DNA of 7,557 nt from Pseudomonadota bacterium (lineage in GTDB: Bacteria > Pseudomonadota > Alphaproteobacteria > Rhizobiales > Tepidamorphaceae), in contig JAEYRQ010000573.1 in assembly GCA_023435545.1 (NCBI GenBank), positions 1-7,557 of the forward strand, read 5' to 3'. A program made the position numbers and the translations under genes. The notes under the pieces were generated by a model. That model ran no database searches, was not told the DNA's origin, and was given only the letters and a program-made list of their open reading frames with translations. Of the stretch, positions 1 through 6,826 are shown one piece after another (the stretch's first letter is position 1; each line of letters opens with the position of its first letter).

Positions 1-1817
1 TCGGGTGCCTCGTAGGGTGCCGAGACGCCGGTAAACTCCTTGATCTCGCCCGAGCGGGCCTTGCGGTAGAGCCCCTTCGGATCGCGCTGCTCGCAGGTTT
101 CCACGTCCGCCTTGATGTAGATCTCGTGGAACCGCTCATTGGCGGCCGCGCGGGCCCGTTCGCGGTCGGAGCGGTAGGGCGAGATGAACGCTGTGATGGC
201 GACGAGGCCAGCTCGGGAGAACAGCGCGGCGACCTCGCCGACACGGCGGATGTTCTCGGCCCGCTCCTCCGGCGAGAAGCCCAGATTGGCGTTGAGACCG
301 AAGCGGATATTGTCGCCGTCCAGCACATAGGCCTGGTAGCCGCGCTCGAACAGGGCGAGCTCCAGTTTGGTGGCGAGCGTCGACTTTCCAGCGCCCGAAA
401 GACCGGTGAACCACAGGACGCCGCCCTTGTGGCCGTTCTGCTGTTCACGGATTTCGGTCGGCACGCCGTGCTCGACCCGGGTGATGTTCATCGCCCGCTG
501 CGTCACGAGCTGGCGCTGGTCGGCATATCCCTCCATCGAGATGATGCCGCCGCCGGCGATGTCGTAGCCATCGATCAGGACGAAACGGCCGGTGCGGCCG
601 TTGCGGTTGTGCTCGTCGAGGGCAAGCATGCGGCGCGCGCGCAGCACGACCTCGCCGACCTGGTTGCGCTCGACCCGGTCCATCGTCGCCGACGACAGGT
701 CGGTGGTGTCGAGCACGTGCTCGATCTCCTGCACGGTGACCCGCGCGTCGCTGGTCGCGAGCTTCATCTTGTAGCTCTTGCCCTTGGTCAGCGGCTCGCG
801 GCCGAGCCAGAAGATCCTGGCGCGGAACACCTCGCTCTCGATCGGCGCGTTGGTGACGTGCGAGGCCAGATCGCCGCGCTCGATGAACAGCTGCTCGTCG
901 AGCGTGACACCGACGCACTGGCCGGCGCCGACCGTCTGCGGCCGCGAATCCCCATCGGTTGGTTCCGGCCAGACCTCGATCGACTTCACCCGCGCCGTCT
1001 TGTTGGACGGCGAGAACACCAGCTCGTCGCCGACATGCAGCCGGCCGGACTCGATGCGGCCGGCAATGATCCGCCGGTCGTCGAACTTGTAGACGTCCTG
1101 CACGGGAAGCCGCAGCGGCCGGTCGAGATGAGCGGCCGGCAGCGCGAAGGAATCCAGCGCCCCGACGACGCTCGGCCCCGTGTACCAGGGCATCCGGGCC
1201 GACACCGAAGCGATATTGTCGCCGTCGCGCGCCGAGACCGGCACGACGAAGGTCGGCACCACCCCGATAGAGTTGAGATAGGCGCGGTACTCGGTCTCGA
1301 TCCCGGCGAAGACGTCCTCGCGGTAGGCGACTGCGTCCATCTTGTTGACCGCAACCGCGATCTGGCGAACGCCGAGCAGGTGCAGGAGGTAGCCGTGGCG
1401 GCGCGACTGCTCGCGCACGCCCTCGGTCGCGTCGATCACCAGCACGGCGGCGTCCGCCTGCGCTGCGCCGGTGATCATGTTCTTCAGGAACTCCTTGTGC
1501 CCGGGCGCGTCGATGATCGTGTAGTCGCGCTTGTCGGTCTTGAACCAGATCTGCGACGTGTCGATGGTGATGCCCTGGTCACGCTCGGCCTGCATCGCGT
1601 CCATCAGGAACGCCCACTCGAACGGCATGCCGCGGCGCTCGCACATGCGCCGGATCGAGTCCAGCTTGCCCTCGGGCAGCGAACCTGTGTCGTGGAACAG
1701 CCGTCCGACCAGCGTGGACTTTCCGTGGTCGACATGGCCGACGATCACGATGCGCAGGAGCTGTCGCGCCGCCTCGCGGCTCGAAACCGCCTTCGTGGGT
1801 ATGGGACCGACGTTCAT
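1..1817 (-). CDS. cysNC: CysNC: sulfate adenylyltransferase large subunit fused to APS kinase (partial, C-terminus off window)
   Basis: The enzyme couples GTP hydrolysis to APS formation together with CysD, then phosphorylates APS to PAPS in the cytoplasm. I translated 605 codons from the ATG at 1817; the frame is open to the window edge. The N-terminal EF-Tu-like GTPase shows the P-loop GHVDHGKST (residues 27-35), RDQGITID (79-86), DAPGH (103-107) and NKMD (158-161), followed by two beta-barrel domains to about residue 440. The APS kinase domain begins near 460, with Walker [10 protein letters not shown] (472-480), DGDN (500-503), FISPYR with the usually phosphorylated Ser (546), [10 protein letters not shown] (579-588) and FTGVSAPYE (595-603). 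Probably only about 25-40 residues are missing. The start is supported by an AAGG-like site about 8 nt upstream and by normal spacing before the P-loop. It lies 44 nt downstream of cysD and is probably cotranscribed. The GTPase half resembles NodQ/CysN, but its switch region differs from the E. coli type (see findings). Confidence 0.95.
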   Translation of the reverse strand, partial: MNVGPIPTKAVSSREAARQLLRIVIVGHVDHGKSTLVGRLFHDTGSLPEGKLDSIRRMCERRGMPFEWAFLMDAMQAERDQGITIDTSQIWFKTDKRDYTIIDAPGHKEFLKNMITGAAQADAAVLVIDATEGVREQSRRHGYLLHLLGVRQIAVAVNKMDAVAYREDVFAGIETEYRAYLNSIGVVPTFVVPVSARDGDNIASVSARMPWYTGPSVVGALDSFALPAAHLDRPLRLPVQDVYKFDDRRIIAGRIESGRLHVGDELVFSPSNKTARVKSIEVWPEPTDGDSRPQTVGAGQCVGVTLDEQLFIERGDLASHVTNAPIESEVFRARIFWLGREPLTKGKSYKMKLATSDARVTVQEIEHVLDTTDLSSATMDRVERNQVGEVVLRARRMLALDEHNRNGRTGRFVLIDGYDIAGGGIISMEGYADQRQLVTQRAMNITRVEHGVPTEIREQQNGHKGGVLWFTGLSGAGKSTLATKLELALFERGYQAYVLDGDNIRFGLNANLGFSPEERAENIRRVGEVAALFSRAGLVAITAFISPYRSDRERARAAANERFHEIYIKADVETCEQRDPKGLYRKARSGEIKEFTGVSAPYEAP

Positions 1818-1861
1818 GGGGAACCTTCAGGTATTTGAGGAGGTGTGTGCGGGTGACGGGC

Positions 1862-2656
1862 CTACATGTAGCCTTCGGCGCGCAGGCGCTCGAAGGAATC
1901 CTCGGCCTCGTGGTCCATGGCGCGTCCCGCGCGCTCCGGCACCTTGGTATTGGTCAGTTCCTCGACGATCTCCTCGATCGTCGTGGCAGTGGAATCCACC
2001 GGGAAGGTGATGTCAGCGTCGCCGAGAGAGCGATACCGCTTGCCGCCATTGGAGAAGTAGAGCGGGATGACGGGGATACCCTCGCGGAGCGTGTACTTCC
2101 AGATGTCGATCTCGGTCCAGTGCAGCAGCGGATGCACCCTGATGTGGGTTCCGGGCGGGAAATCGGTCTTGTACTGGTCCCAGAACTCCGGCGGCTGGTC
2201 GCGGAAGTCCCACTGTCCGGTCTGGCCGCGCGGGCTGAACACCCGCTCCTTGGCCCTGAGCGCCTCCTCGTCGCGGCGGATGCCGGCGAACAGCGCGTTG
2301 AACTTGTGCTTCTCCAATGCCAGCTTGAGGCCCAGCGTCTTCCGGGCCGCCGAGCGCGCGGCAGGAGGCAGCGTCTCGTCGGTCTGTTCGATCGGCGGGC
2401 ATTCCTCGCGCAGGAAGTTCAGGTTCCACTCACTCGCATAGCGGTCGCGGAACTCGTACATCTCCTTGAACTTCCGCCCCGTATCGACATGCATGACGGG
2501 AAACGGCACGTGACCGAAAAAGGCCTTGCGCGCCAGCCAGATCATCACGTTGGAGTCCTTGCCCAGGCTCCACAGCATCGCGATGTTGTCGATCCGGTTG
2601 AAGGCTTCACGGAAGATGTAGATGCTCTGCGATTCGAGCTCGTCGAGATGGTTCAT
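1862..2656 (-). CDS. cysD: CysD: sulfate adenylyltransferase small (catalytic) subunit, short form
   Basis: This PP-loop ATP pyrophosphatase adenylylates sulfate to APS, driven by GTP hydrolysis in the CysN partner. Visible motifs are the PP-loop SLGKDS (residues 30-35), HVDTGRKF (56-63), MYEFRDR (66-72), GIRRDEEALRAKER (125-138) and HWTEIDIWKY (179-188); the chain ends EGYM, like the EGYF/QGYF ends of other CysD proteins. At 264 residues it is about 35-40 shorter than E. coli CysD or rhizobial NodP as I recall them. The missing part includes the loop after PLY (198-200). The usual FRTLGCWPLTG segment reads YRSLGDADITFPV here (208-220), so the cysteine is replaced. The ATG at 2656 is preceded by a purine-rich GAAGAAG about 7 nt away, and the N-terminus aligns with the family start. 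It is the first gene of a cysD-cysNC operon and is divergent from the glycosyltransferase gene. Function is secure; the subfamily is less so. Confidence 0.94.
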   Translation of the reverse strand: MNHLDELESQSIYIFREAFNRIDNIAMLWSLGKDSNVMIWLARKAFFGHVPFPVMHVDTGRKFKEMYEFRDRYASEWNLNFLREECPPIEQTDETLPPAARSAARKTLGLKLALEKHKFNALFAGIRRDEEALRAKERVFSPRGQTGQWDFRDQPPEFWDQYKTDFPPGTHIRVHPLLHWTEIDIWKYTLREGIPVIPLYFSNGGKRYRSLGDADITFPVDSTATTIEEIVEELTNTKVPERAGRAMDHEAEDSFERLRAEGYM

Positions 2657-2873
2657 GGGTCACTTCTTCGTCTCGGATCCGGTCTCATATCGCCGGACGG
2701 CGGGTAACGAGCCTGATCAACATGAGGCGGTGCAGTCGGGGACGCCTTGACGTGCCGGCATTGTGCACGATGAATGGCGCGCCTTATAGCGAAGGCATGC
2801 CGCCGTGGAAAGGGGCTGTTGCGGTGCAGCGCGAACTGTTTCCCAAGACCCTCTCCGGCAGGAACATGTTTCC
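2657..2873. promoter_or_regulatory. Divergent intergenic region between cysD and the glycosyltransferase
   Basis: These 217 bp must hold the promoters of both flanking genes. For the plus strand a weak sigma70-like pair can be proposed: TTGTGC at 2761-2766 and TTATAG at 2784-2789, spaced 17 nt. That would give a leader of about 80 nt before the ATG at 2874. A short GC-rich dyad, CGCCG-GA-CGGCG, lies at 2691-2702, 35-46 nt upstream of cysD, and could be an operator or a 5' leader hairpin. I see no convincing promoter for cysD by eye. The open frames here are not supported as genes. Confidence 0.25.
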
Positions 2874-3848
2874 ATGAGCAGTGGGACGCAGGTCAGTATC
2901 GTTCTGCTCAACTGGAACGGCGGCGAACGGGTCGTCGAGGCCTGGAGGGCCGCACGCGCCCAGACGTCTTCGTCGATCGAGACCATCCTGGTCGACAACG
3001 CGTCCACAGACGGCTCCCTGGAAGCCTGCCTTGCAGACGCCCGGCCGGACCGACTCCTGCGCATGGAGCGGAATCTGGGCTTTGCCGCAGGAATGAATGC
3101 CGGCTTCGAGGCGGCCTCCGGTGAGTGGGTGATGCCGCTCGGCAACGATGTCAGGCTCGCCTCCGACTATGTGCAGACTTGCCTTACCGCAGCGGCCGGG
3201 GACCCAGAGATCGGGGCGGTCGGCGGCAAGGAGTATGCCTGGGTGGACGGCGCGTTGACCGATTTACCCCGCCCCAGCGCCGGCGCCCTTTTCCTGACGC
3301 GGGAACTGCGGGGCAATTGGGTTCCCGCCGATCGGCCGACCTATGCCTTCGGCGTCAGCGGCTCGATGCCGCTGCTGCGCCGGGCAATGCTGGAGGACAT
3401 GCGCCAAATCTACGGCTACTGCTACGACGAGCGCTTCGGCACCGGCTATGAGGATCTGGACCTCTGGTTCCGGATGCAGCACCGGGGATGGAAGGCGTTG
3501 TTCTGCCCGACTGCGAAAGCCTGGCACGTAGGCTCTGCATCTGCCGGTGGCGCATCCGGCTTCCTCGACAAGCCGCCGGATTATCAACGTCGGCTGTTCC
3601 GAAATCGCCGGCTGATATGGATGAAGAACGTCACACCGGAGATGCGCCTGTACCTGGGCTGGCGCTGGCGCCTGTTCGAAGCAGCCATCCCTCTTTATCT
3701 GTTGATCAAGTCGCCGGGTGCACTGCTTCCATGGTGGCGGGGCCGGTGTGACGCATACCGTCTGCGTTCGGCGTTCGGGGAAGAGGCGGCGCGCGTGTCC
3801 AGCGCGGCCACGGTGCCCGACGCCGTCCTACTCGCCCTCATCCGCTGA
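2874..3848 (+). CDS. Family 2 glycosyltransferase (GT-A fold, rhamnosyltransferase-like)
   Basis: It probably transfers a sugar from a nucleotide-sugar donor to a growing surface glycan at the cytoplasmic face of the inner membrane. From the ATG at 2874 it has 324 residues. GT2 signatures are VSIVLLNWNG (7-16), VDNASTDGS (40-48), RNLGFAAGMNAG (66-77), the metal-site region LGND (89-92, where LNND or LNPD is usual), and the acceptor-side YEDLDLWFR (192-200) followed by WHVGSASAGG near 217-226. The C-terminal hundred residues are basic, aromatic-rich and hydrophobic around 255-280, suggesting membrane association rather than clear transmembrane helices. The frame extends upstream to an ATG at 2805, but family proteins begin just before the VSIV strand, so 2874 is preferred; an AGGA lies about 10 nt before it. 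Donor and acceptor cannot be told from sequence. It stands alone on the plus strand, and its last 21 bp overlap the oppositely oriented gene ending at 3828. Confidence 0.9.
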   Translation: MSSGTQVSIVLLNWNGGERVVEAWRAARAQTSSSIETILVDNASTDGSLEACLADARPDRLLRMERNLGFAAGMNAGFEAASGEWVMPLGNDVRLASDYVQTCLTAAAGDPEIGAVGGKEYAWVDGALTDLPRPSAGALFLTRELRGNWVPADRPTYAFGVSGSMPLLRRAMLEDMRQIYGYCYDERFGTGYEDLDLWFRMQHRGWKALFCPTAKAWHVGSASAGGASGFLDKPPDYQRRLFRNRRLIWMKNVTPEMRLYLGWRWRLFEAAIPLYLLIKSPGALLPWWRGRCDAYRLRSAFGEEAARVSSAATVPDAVLLALIR

Positions 3849-4967
3849 TTCCTGCAATTCGGTGCCGCCGGTCCGGGGAACGTCGGCCGGAGCTGCCCTT
3901 GCCACGGGCTCCGACCGTTGGGCGGCGGGTTCGGGATTCGGGACAATTGCGAGACGGACTTCCCGGATTTCGATGCCGCGGCCGGCGCCTTCGGTATCCG
4001 CCCAGATGGCGATCACCGGCCGCCGTCTTGCTTCGGCCTCCTCGAAGGTGAAGTCGAGTTCATAAGGCCGATAGTCGCTCTCCAGCTCAAAGCGCTGCCA
4101 TCCCGTGGTGCCTCGGCCGCCGTCAGTGACGGCCAGCGCCATCTGAGGACTCTGCAAGCCCGGCGTGGGCCGAACGACCATCGTTACACGCAGGGTCTTG
4201 CCGGCGAGCGTCTCCCGTATCGCCGGCGTTAGTTCGATCTGTGCCGTGTCATTGCGACCAATCGGACGTGCAGAATCGTTGCCCGAAGTAATCCGAACGG
4301 CGCCTTGTCCGAACAACTCATTCGATGCGGATACTATGGCGTCCTGCGATGGACTTACTCGTTCCGGCACTGCGCCGATGAACAGCACGGCCTGATTGTC
4401 GCGCAGGAGCGAACGGTTGACCGCCGCGTACGTGGGGATCTCCGGTGCGGCGGCGACCGAGTTCGCATACCAGGCCGCAGCGACTGCGCTTGCGATCACC
4501 ACCGCCACAGCGGCGATGACCAGCCAGGTTGCATGCAACCGGAGCTTGCGACGGGGCGGCGGCGGTGCGGAACGCGGCTGCTTCGGCGGCGTTCCATCTA
4601 GCGGTTGTCTGGTGGCCCTTCTCTGCGGCCTCACTGGCGCGGGTGCTGGTCCAGCCAGCGGGGGCTCCGGCTGCGGAGCGCCAAGTGGAGTCGCTCGCAT
4701 TGCCGCATTCCGCGCGTTCGCCGGTCCGGCCTCGAGTTGTGCCTCGACCCCGGGGGAGGCGCGGTACTCCGCCTCCATTCGGGCGATTGCTTGCTCAAGG
4801 GCTGACTTCTCGGCAATGATGCGTGCCTGTGGCATCGGCGGCCGAGCGGACTCGATCAGCTTGTCGATCTGGCCGCGCACTGATGCATACAGCGCAAGTC
4901 TTGCCTCGGGATCAGTCCTGCCGCCGGCCGCGAGGGATCGAGCCAGTATTTGATAGTAACGTTCCAT
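3828..4967 (-). CDS. Uncharacterised single-pass membrane protein with conserved alphaproteobacterial N-terminal module and extracytoplasmic beta-rich domain
   Basis: I do not know a named function. From the ATG at 4967 the protein has 379 residues. The first ~70 (MERYYQILARSLA..., with DPEARLALYASVRGQID, PPMPQARI and ALEQAIARMEAEY) form a helical module that I recall at the start of many Hyphomicrobiales hypothetical proteins. A Pro/Ala/Arg-rich linker (about 90-140) leads to one transmembrane helix (about 147-168), flanked by RRKLRLH on the cytoplasmic side. Residues 175-345 alternate hydrophobic and polar stretches, with GWQRFELES (289-297) and a GRGIEIREVRLAI end (329-341), like jelly-roll carbohydrate-binding folds; that is an inference. 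The tail is low complexity and acidic at the end. The open frame reaches 5021, but the conserved module begins at 4967, so that start is chosen; GAGGG immediately before the ATG is too close to be an ideal binding site, and a GGGGGA lies 13 nt upstream. It follows the second TadE-like gene on the same strand after 105 nt, suggesting an envelope role linked to the pilus. Confidence 0.8.
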   Translation of the reverse strand: MERYYQILARSLAAGGRTDPEARLALYASVRGQIDKLIESARPPMPQARIIAEKSALEQAIARMEAEYRASPGVEAQLEAGPANARNAAMRATPLGAPQPEPPLAGPAPAPVRPQRRATRQPLDGTPPKQPRSAPPPPRRKLRLHATWLVIAAVAVVIASAVAAAWYANSVAAAPEIPTYAAVNRSLLRDNQAVLFIGAVPERVSPSQDAIVSASNELFGQGAVRITSGNDSARPIGRNDTAQIELTPAIRETLAGKTLRVTMVVRPTPGLQSPQMALAVTDGGRGTTGWQRFELESDYRPYELDFTFEEAEARRRPVIAIWADTEGAGRGIEIREVRLAIVPNPEPAAQRSEPVARAAPADVPRTGGTELQESADEGE

Positions 4968-5072
4968 CCCTCTACGTCTATCCCCCGCGGCGAAGCAACT
5001 CGAGCGTTGACCATACCTCAAGGTGACAGCCGGCGCGATGCCTAATATTGGAGCAGTGTCTCGCGGGCGGGC

Positions 5073-5636
5073 CTATTGGCGGCCCACTTTGTCTACGGAC
5101 CGCGGCCGCAGATAGAACGTATCCGAAAGCTCTATGCTGTCAGTGAATATCTGACCGAGTGTCGGCGTGTATGTGTAGTCGACCTCCGCCATGATGAGCG
5201 TTGTTCCCTCGATGCGCACACCGGCGGGAAGTGTCACCGCAGATCCTGCTGCGCGCCCGGAGGTATGGTAGCCGTCGCTCCAGGCCACCGTGTCGCCCTT
5301 GGACGTTACCTCAACGCTCGAAACGACCATCTTCAGGGGTCCCACCGCGTAGGGCGCCATGATCGCGGTCGCGGCGTTGAAGATGTTCGTCATCTCGTCG
5401 TCGTCGATCGTGCTGCCCTGCGCGACCAGGTCCCCGACCGCGCTCGCCACGGAGGTGACTTTTCGGTCGACGGAGATCGTGTGGCTCAGCTCGACGCCGC
5501 CAAGGTAGAGGATGACCAGGACGGGCAGTATCAGCGCAAATTCTACCGCAGAAACTCCACGTTCATCGCGGACGTAAGCGCGTCGGAGCCCTGCGGCGGG
5601 CGAACCTGAGGAGAGTTGGCCGTGGTTGCGGGGCAT
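5073..5636 (-). CDS. TadE-like minor pseudopilin (second copy)
   Basis: This is a TadE-family protein of the Flp/Tad pilus system, a minor pilin-like subunit of the inner membrane processed by the prepilin peptidase. From the ATG at 5636 it has 187 residues. A short basic leader ends in RDERG (23-27), followed by VSAVEFALILPVLVILYLGG (28-47). The Gly-Val junction at 27/28 with Glu32 at +5 fits type IVb prepilin-like cleavage. The remainder (about 55-187) is a periplasmic or pilus-exposed domain with no catalytic motif I recognise. The ATG lies 8 nt after the stop codon of the preceding TadE-like gene and lacks a strong ribosome-binding site, which suggests translational coupling. The frame is open upstream to 5747, but that part overlaps the previous gene and has no family features. 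It could also be labelled TadG/TadF-like; the name within the family is uncertain. Confidence 0.87.
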   Translation of the reverse strand: MPRNHGQLSSGSPAAGLRRAYVRDERGVSAVEFALILPVLVILYLGGVELSHTISVDRKVTSVASAVGDLVAQGSTIDDDEMTNIFNAATAIMAPYAVGPLKMVVSSVEVTSKGDTVAWSDGYHTSGRAAGSAVTLPAGVRIEGTTLIMAEVDYTYTPTLGQIFTDSIELSDTFYLRPRSVDKVGRQ

Positions 5637-5644
5637 CAGAGGTC

Positions 5645-6211
5645 TCAGAAGGGCTCGTTGCGGAACGTAACCGCAGAGGAGAGAAGCCGCTTCCCGTTCG
5701 CCAGATCGGCGAGGTCGACCCCGAGCGTTGGGACGATGGTCGGCCACTCGTAAAACGCCCGAACCACGACGATGTCACCGCCCACACCCGGCTGATAAGT
5801 GAAGTTGGGAACGAGATTGCCGTTCTCGTCGATGGGCTTGTCGAAGCTCACATCATTGAAGGACTGGTAGGTTCGCACGTCGAGCATCAGCCCGCTCTCG
5901 CAGTTGAAGAGTCCGAGGATGCGTGAGCAGACTTCCTGCTTGAACGCGCCGGCATCGAACTTCTGGTCTTGCGCCTGGCCGGTGCGGATCAGTCGCGCCG
6001 CATCGGACACGGCGGTTTCCATCACTTGACCTGCGAAGAAAATCAGAGCCGTTTCGAGAATCGCGAAGACGAGCGCGAAGAATGGCGCGGCGACCAGCGC
6101 GAACTCGACCGCTGTGACGCCGTCTTCATTTCGGCGGAATGAACCAGGCCGCTTCCGGCGGCCATCACGGTCCTCAAGCGCCTTGATGGGGTCTTCTTTG
6201 CCTGCGCCCAT
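5645..6211 (-). CDS. TadE-like minor pseudopilin (first copy)
   Basis: A TadE-family pseudopilin for Flp/Tad pilus assembly, inserted in the inner membrane and probably cleaved by the prepilin peptidase. The product from the ATG at 6211 has 188 residues. A basic cytoplasmic leader (1-30) precedes GVTAVEFALVAAPFFALVFA (31-50); cleavage is expected after Gly31, placing Glu36 at +5 as the family requires. The single membrane helix runs to about residue 60. The outer domain has a Cys pair (95 and 104) that could form a disulfide, then a Tyr/Phe-rich C-terminal half. The start is set by a GGAG 8 nt upstream of the ATG. The frame is open to 6430, but that stretch overlaps the previous gene and is a Arg/Pro-rich shadow. 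It sits between the secretin-N-like gene (110 nt upstream, with a hairpin in the gap) and the second TadE-like gene. Confidence 0.9.
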   Translation of the reverse strand: MGAGKEDPIKALEDRDGRRKRPGSFRRNEDGVTAVEFALVAAPFFALVFAILETALIFFAGQVMETAVSDAARLIRTGQAQDQKFDAGAFKQEVCSRILGLFNCESGLMLDVRTYQSFNDVSFDKPIDENGNLVPNFTYQPGVGGDIVVVRAFYEWPTIVPTLGVDLADLANGKRLLSSAVTFRNEPF

Positions 6212-6287
6212 GCGCGCGACTCCAGCCTTTCCGCTGCAGTGATGCACGAGACTTAGCCGGAAAGACTTGCAGAACCGTTTATCCGCT

Positions 6288-6316
6288 CGGCGCGACCTGA
6301 TCTTCGGTCGACGCCG
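6288..6316 (-). terminator. Hairpin just after the secretin-N-like gene (attenuator or mRNA-end stem)
   Basis: An inverted repeat pairs CGGCGCGACC (6288-6297) with GGTCG-A-CGCCG (6306-6316). This gives a 10-bp GC-rich stem with a single bulged base (6311) and an 8-nt loop. It starts 5 nt past the stop codon at 6322-6324 on the minus strand, the usual place for a 3' stem. No run of U follows (the transcript continues AGCGGATAAACGG), so a full intrinsic terminator is unlikely. Partial termination or protection of the upstream message from 3' decay is more likely, lowering expression of the TadE-like genes relative to the first gene. Confidence 0.5.
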
Positions 6317-6321
6317 CCGGC

Positions 6322-6783
6322 CTATCGCATGCCCGCCTGGCCCTGGGCGAGCCCGAGGCTGGTCTGGATCTGGGAGTCGAGTTCCTCGAACGGATCCTTG
6401 GAGTCGCCGATGGCGAGGGTGCGCTCGCACACCGGATTGCAGCTGAACGAGAGCCGAGTAGCGCCCTTCTGCATGGTCACCGAGCCCTCGTCGACTGCCG
6501 TCACATGCAATGTCAGCTCTTCGACCGTGTCGCCGGCCGGATCAAGGACGATGAGATTGGTGCTGCCGTAGCTCTTGCCGGTGATGATCAACATGTTGCG
6601 GTTCTGCACGAGCGCATCGGCGACGGCCGGATTGCCGAGGATGATGGTCGCGGCCGGCTGGTCGAGGCGGACAACCTTGGCCCGGTTCACTTGGACCACG
6701 ACGCTGTCCTCAACGGCCTCCGCCGGCACGGCCGCCAAGACGAGGACCGCTGCGGCAGCGATGATCGCAGCATGGCGCTTCAT
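6322..6783 (-). CDS. Secreted stand-alone pilus assembly/secretin N-terminal domain protein (CpaC/RcpA-N-like)
   Basis: The 153-residue product begins with a clear signal peptide: KRH followed by an Ala/Val-rich core and an AEA cleavage site after residue 23. Residues 25-97 match the domain found before secretins in Flp/Tad and type II/III systems: VVVQVNRAKVVRLDQP (28-43), ATIILGNPAVADA (45-57), MLIITGKSYGSTNLIVLD (64-81) and EELTLHV (88-94). The secretin channel itself is absent and the protein ends shortly after, so it is not CpaC. A CNPVC motif (115-119) follows, as I recall from the alphaproteobacterial single-domain relatives. It probably acts in the periplasm with the Flp secretion machinery. 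The start has a good GAGGAGG site about 9 nt upstream. It heads the minus-strand gene group and is divergent from the Flp pilin gene, which supports the pilus role. Confidence 0.9.
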   Translation of the reverse strand: MKRHAAIIAAAAVLVLAAVPAEAVEDSVVVQVNRAKVVRLDQPAATIILGNPAVADALVQNRNMLIITGKSYGSTNLIVLDPAGDTVEELTLHVTAVDEGSVTMQKGATRLSFSCNPVCERTLAIGDSKDPFEELDSQIQTSLGLAQGQAGMR

Positions 6784-6826
6784 TGGGCGTCCCCTCCTCG
6801 GCGCGCTCGAACTCTTCGCGAAACGT

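Noticed and set aside
126..1838. A 570-codon plus-strand open frame opposite cysNC
   Set aside because: The minus strand here encodes all GTPase and APS kinase motifs in order. The plus frame is Arg/Val/Leu/Asp-rich without any family motif, as expected for a shadow in high-GC3 DNA.
1835..2707. A 290-codon plus-strand open frame opposite cysD
   Set aside because: cysD on the minus strand has a complete set of PP-loop and CysD motifs; the plus frame has none.
2805..2873. An N-terminal extension of the glycosyltransferase from the ATG at 2805
   Set aside because: The extra 23 residues have no family counterpart and GT2 proteins start just before the first beta strand; the ATG at 2874 fits better.
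2717..3145. A 142-codon minus-strand frame between cysD and the glycosyltransferase
   Set aside because: It covers the glycosyltransferase N-terminus, which carries conserved GT2 motifs, and its own product is Ser/Arg-rich and featureless.
4396..4953. A 185-codon plus-strand frame rich in Ala/Ser/Gly opposite the membrane-protein gene
   Set aside because: It mirrors the Pro/Ala-rich linker and helix of the minus-strand protein. No ribosome-binding site or motif supports it.
5076..5609. A 177-codon plus-strand frame opposite the second TadE-like gene
   Set aside because: The minus strand carries the TadE signature and a coupled start; the plus product is Arg/His/Asp-rich without motifs.
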